Below, in pieces: positions 58,101 through 64,000 of a stretch of DNA of 64,000 nt; position 1 is the first letter of the stretch; every line of letters starts with the position of its first letter. The notes beneath the pieces are model-generated. The model was not told the DNA's origin, searched no databases, and saw only the letters and a program-made list of their open reading frames with translations. A program made the position numbers and the translations under genes. Origin of the DNA: Botryosphaeria dothidea (lineage: Eukaryota; Ascomycota; Dothideomycetes; Botryosphaeriales; Botryosphaeriaceae); the NCBI GenBank assembly GCA_011503125.2, contig WWBZ02000040.1, positions 1,736,001 through 1,800,000 on the forward strand, in the 5' to 3' direction.

Positions 58101-59682
58101 GCGATGTGAAACAGCGTTCATATTTTGATGAGTCGTCCTGCCTCTACTAATGTTCCTAGGGGCTGTTTGATGACGGGAACTCCACTCACCCGATCCTTTG
58201 GTTCATCTTCCAGAAACGGAAAGACCAGCTACAGGGTGCAATAGAGGCGTGTGGTCGTTAGATACTCACTCGCTACTCGCATATCCCGCATAGTTGGATA
58301 GGTGCTGTGTACGGCACAACTATAGCACATTTAATGGATTAGATTCTCATGAAGCTGGACGTTGCTTGTGAGCGTTCCGGCGATTCCTAATGAAAGGACT
58401 AGACGAACAATATCTCTGCTCCCAAACACAGTTTCGGTGTGATGCAATTTCGCCTTGTTCCAAGTGTCAACATCGATCACATTGCGTCACTCTTCTCTCC
58501 CGATGCAGTACCATCCATAGCCCTATTCTATAAGAATCCGTGACCAGTAAATTGATTCGAATAATACATATACAATCAGCTTCTGAATCACGAGGATCTC
58601 TTAAGGCCTGGTGCTATTAAGCAAGTTGTCGATACACCCAGTCCTTTGGAACACCGTCAATGCTCCCGTTGCACCCGCTTGTTCAGAAGTAGCTTTCGAA
58701 TGGGTCACGTTTCGCCCCAGCCACCCGGTACAAAAATCAGTTTGAGAGAAAGAAAAAAGGTAGATAATCCTTGTCTGTGTAACCTAAATAGCGGATATCT
58801 CGAGCCGCGTGGTCAGGGATGTCAAGTGGGATCATTCGTCGTGTTATGTATGCTGATGCGGTCTCCACAGCCTCACCACATAGAATGCCGGCAGCACTCG
58901 GATGTTATTTTGAGTCATATCGATAGACGTACGATTGCTTATGCCGTGGAGTGGTGAGTTCCCGCCATGTGAGATCTTCAGGTGCGTCGTCTCGTATATT
59001 TTCCGTATTCGGCGCCTGTGACGTATGCGTGCATCATCTCGAAGGGTAAAAGTTGCGGGGAGAACTGAATCGCTAGGAATTAAGATGTGGGATCCGAGCC
59101 GGCCAAGCCGTGGGACCCTTGGCCTACCAGGTAGGTCGGTCAACTCGGAGGGCATCTGGGACCGAAGCTCGACTGCCTGTGGGGAGATGCATGCGTCTAT
59201 AGGCAGCCGTGATATTCCTGCGTCCGTATCGGCGCTTCAGCAAGCCGCAAAGTGCGGTGAGATCTCACGAAGCTCCCATTACGTACTTGCTTGGATTGCA
59301 CGTGAGATCTCGGGGGGGGGGGGGGAAGACACCTGGATGACGTCTGAGTGCCGATACGCAATTCAGATCGTCAAGCCGAGAGTCAGGAAGGGCTTGGGAT
59401 TCAAAACCCCGGTCCGGACGAATATTTCGCAAGACCAATTGCACCCACTGGAACGGTTCATCATGCACCCGAGCAGGGGTATCTAACTGTTTCCGAGTAT
59501 CTGTGAGAAGAGCAGGGGGGTCTCCGCAACGATCAGCCCAAGTTGCAGTCATAGCACGTTGTAACTAATCCACTATGGACTCGCAATTTAATGCGTTCTA
59601 TTCCTATCTATCATTGAGAACTCAGGACTCATTCCCTGAGAAAATACAGGGCAGCTCCCCAGTTGCTGTTTTGAAGATTCGC
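58101..59682. other. 1.6-kb convergent intergenic region, no gene
   Basis: 3' flanks of Svf1 and the alpha-glucosidase. A 14-base G run lies at 59312-59325. The plus-strand frame at 59025-59486 has no motif and runs through the G run. Confidence 0.45.
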
Positions 59683-62019
<2,337 letters not shown>

Positions 62020-64000
62020 TCTGGATTACTGGGAGCAGGAGTTGCAGCACGGCTCGAGAGGGGGGTTCCTTGACCGTTGGAATGAACAAGGAGAAGGTGA
62101 CCAGACGGCGAAATGGTTACTTTGGACCTGTGCAGGTGGTGTTGGAACGTGTCCGATGGAGAGAGGGGCAGAATTGAAAGTTTCGCAGGTCTCCACCGAA
62201 TAACAGCTCATGCAGCTAATCGGCTGGGTATGAGGTCATCGGGGCGCCGCTCTGCTTCCGGCTCGCAGAACTATTCGAGCGTGGGCGCGCAATTCTGCTC
62301 CGAGAAGGCCATTCGAGCTGCTGCTTGGTTCCGACATTAGTCCAATGAGAGCAGAGAAGGACTCGACAAGAGACGGCGCGGTGGCTGTTCTCCGCGTGGG
62401 CTGTGAGGATAGCCCCACGCACAAGGTGGGGCGGCGGGCGCAGGAGGCCTCTCCGCCCTGCGCTTCAAAGCCGCTTTAAGACCGGTCTGATCCACCGAAC
62501 AGCTGTCATCAATCGAGTGTGATTTTGCCGTTGGCTTCATCTATCTTTGGCCTGACAGCGATACGTATCGCGACTTTGGCGACTTTGTTCCCTAGTGCTT
62601 CATGTCTTTCGGTTGATGGCGCAGAGCTTGCGCGCTTCCATCACTAGCCTTCAGCTTCCAATCCGATTGCGCATTCTCCTCGGTTCGTTTGGCCACACAT
62701 CATGCTGTGCCCCCATCACGCTCGACTGCTTCTCTATTACTCGTTGGAAAGGTTTGCGTCGAATCGAGCGTTGAGCACCTTGGTGTCCTATGTCTTGCAG
62801 ACCAAGTCAACGGATAGGGTAAGCGAATGGTACTTATCTGGAAATACAAGACGGGTTTGGATTGGTCGAAGGCATGGCTCCATGGACGGTTCTCATAGAT
62901 ATCCTTCGTCTTCCATCCGAGTCCGAGCCCGAGGATGGGCCTTGCGGAATTTATTGAATCTGTGGAGGCAGTGTCCGTAGCTCATATTCTAGGTTTTATT
63001 GAGTGCTCGATGTAATGGTCCAGTCATGTGGTTCAATGGGTCTGTGGAATATTGCCGGGTGACGTATTTGTGAGAGCTGACCGACTGAAGCAGAGGCCAG
63101 CTCAGGCATTTCGATATTAAACGTGCGTGTTTCGGCCGAGCTTCGACGCGTACATTGTCCATCATTACAGCAACGACCGCTCCAGACTCGCGCAAATAAA
63201 TGTCGAGCGCTGGACACATGACGCCGTGGCCCATGTCCTCGCAGGCGGCATTTTCGGCGACAGGCAGACCACAACCATGCGAGATCAACGTCTCACCCCA
63301 CGAAAGCAACATGCATCTCACCCATCTCATCTGTCTCACACAGAGGACCCTGTGGCTTGCCCTTTCTTCGTGACACCTGCATGTCCGTTTTGGGTCCTTG
63401 CCGCCGCCCCTGCCAGCCCAGCCCAGCCGACACCGCCATCGCTGCCATCGCTGCGCCGCGCCGATGAACACAACCTGGAGTGCCAACTCAGCTCACCAGC
63501 CTTCTGACTCAACCGCCAGCTACTCCAGCAACTAGCTCCGCAAACAAGCCTTGTGCCATCTGCATCGACAATTGACCGAGAAAGGCGCGGCTGAAAGTTG
63601 CATGCCCAAACTCAGTCCACAGCATCCCCCTCTTCTGCTCCTCGCCACCACGCCTCGGCCGTCTCGGACTGCCACGGCCAGACGGCCAGAACACGAGGAG
63701 CAGAAGCCGTGGGCACGACACCATGCAGCGCTCCGGAAAAAGCGCCGTAATGCAGCCGGTGCCTGACGTGAAGCAGGAGAGTGTCGTGTGAGCGCCTCTC
63801 TCGTGCCCGTCCGTTTGATGCCCGCCGGGACCGGGTACGCATGCAAGCTGCAACCATGCCGGCCGTCCAGGGCAGGCAAGTGGGCCGTTCTTTCCCCTCC
63901 TCTGATCAGCCTGTTAGGTAGCTGGCTACGTAGCTCGGGTCCCAGCAACGAGCAACGGCCCGGCTGGCAGGCAGGACGAACAGAAACAGCAAGAGCAGCA
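62020..64000. other. right-end region without a supported gene
   Basis: Contains the alpha-glucosidase promoter. Frames of up to about 165 codons at 62989-63948 on the minus strand have no motif; the last 1 kb is GC-rich and pyrimidine-biased on the plus strand, like a 5' leader for a gene beyond the window. Confidence 0.4.

Noticed and set aside
59312..59325. 14-base G run
   Set aside because: Simple homopolymer, possibly length-uncertain in assembly; no flanking G-tracts to make a convincing quadruplex.

Overview
The window is nuclear DNA of a filamentous ascomycete (Pezizomycotina). Nearly every gene has one to seven short introns, mostly 41-100 bp, with GT..AG ends and a few likely GC..AG ends. 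The gene content is fungal: a wybutosine synthase (TYW1), a gamma-tubulin complex protein (GCP4), Svf1, a Hal4/Sat4-type kinase, a GPI cell-wall protein, a CAP/PR-1 protein, and a fungal C2H2 plus Zn2Cys6 regulator. A Dothideomycete-like host is a guess from overall flavour, not something the sequence proves. I saw no prokaryotic operons, CRISPR array, rRNA, tRNA or intact transposon. Gene models were built by joining exons by hand. Splice sites were accepted when GT/GC..AG ends restored frame and a family motif, and when the summed exons were a multiple of three. Several apparent ORF starts are not ATG and were replaced. Layout: 1.2-3.8 kb holds a protein tyrosine phosphatase (-) and a tiny four-exon Mrx7/DUF2638-like gene (+). 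3.8-6.9 kb has no supported gene. 6.9-9.6 kb holds an FAD monooxygenase (-) and a PQ-loop vacuolar-type transporter (-). 9.8-16.7 kb holds TYW1 (+), GCP4 (+) and a Pro/Gly-rich low-complexity protein (+). 17.1-31.0 kb is a compact metabolic block: SDR (-), bicovalent-flavin BBE-like oxidase (-), MFS transporter (+), an FAD monooxygenase fused to an acetoacetate-decarboxylase-like domain (+), a cupin (+), and a C2H2/Zn2Cys6 transcription factor (+). 33-34.5 kb holds a ubiquitin-like-domain protein. 34.9-35.6 kb holds an F-box pseudogene with three in-frame stops. 36.9-40.0 kb holds a 1000-residue Ser/Thr-rich GPI protein with internal repeats. 41.2-42.4 kb holds a secreted CAP protein. 42.4-50.95 kb is an 8.5-kb stretch with no credible gene. 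50.95-58.1 kb holds a GNAT acetyltransferase with polyQ (-), the Hal4-like kinase with a probable N-terminal extension (-), and Svf1 (+). 59.7-62.0 kb is an eight-exon GH13 alpha-glucosidase (-) with a predicted 5-nt microexon. The rest to 64 kb is non-coding as far as I can see. The most interesting unit is the 17-31 kb block. It has two flavoenzymes, a reductase, a cupin, a transporter and its own two-type zinc-finger regulator, but no PKS, NRPS, terpene synthase or P450. I read it as a candidate catabolic or detoxification pathway for an aromatic or keto acid rather than a classical biosynthetic cluster. The substrate cannot be told from sequence.
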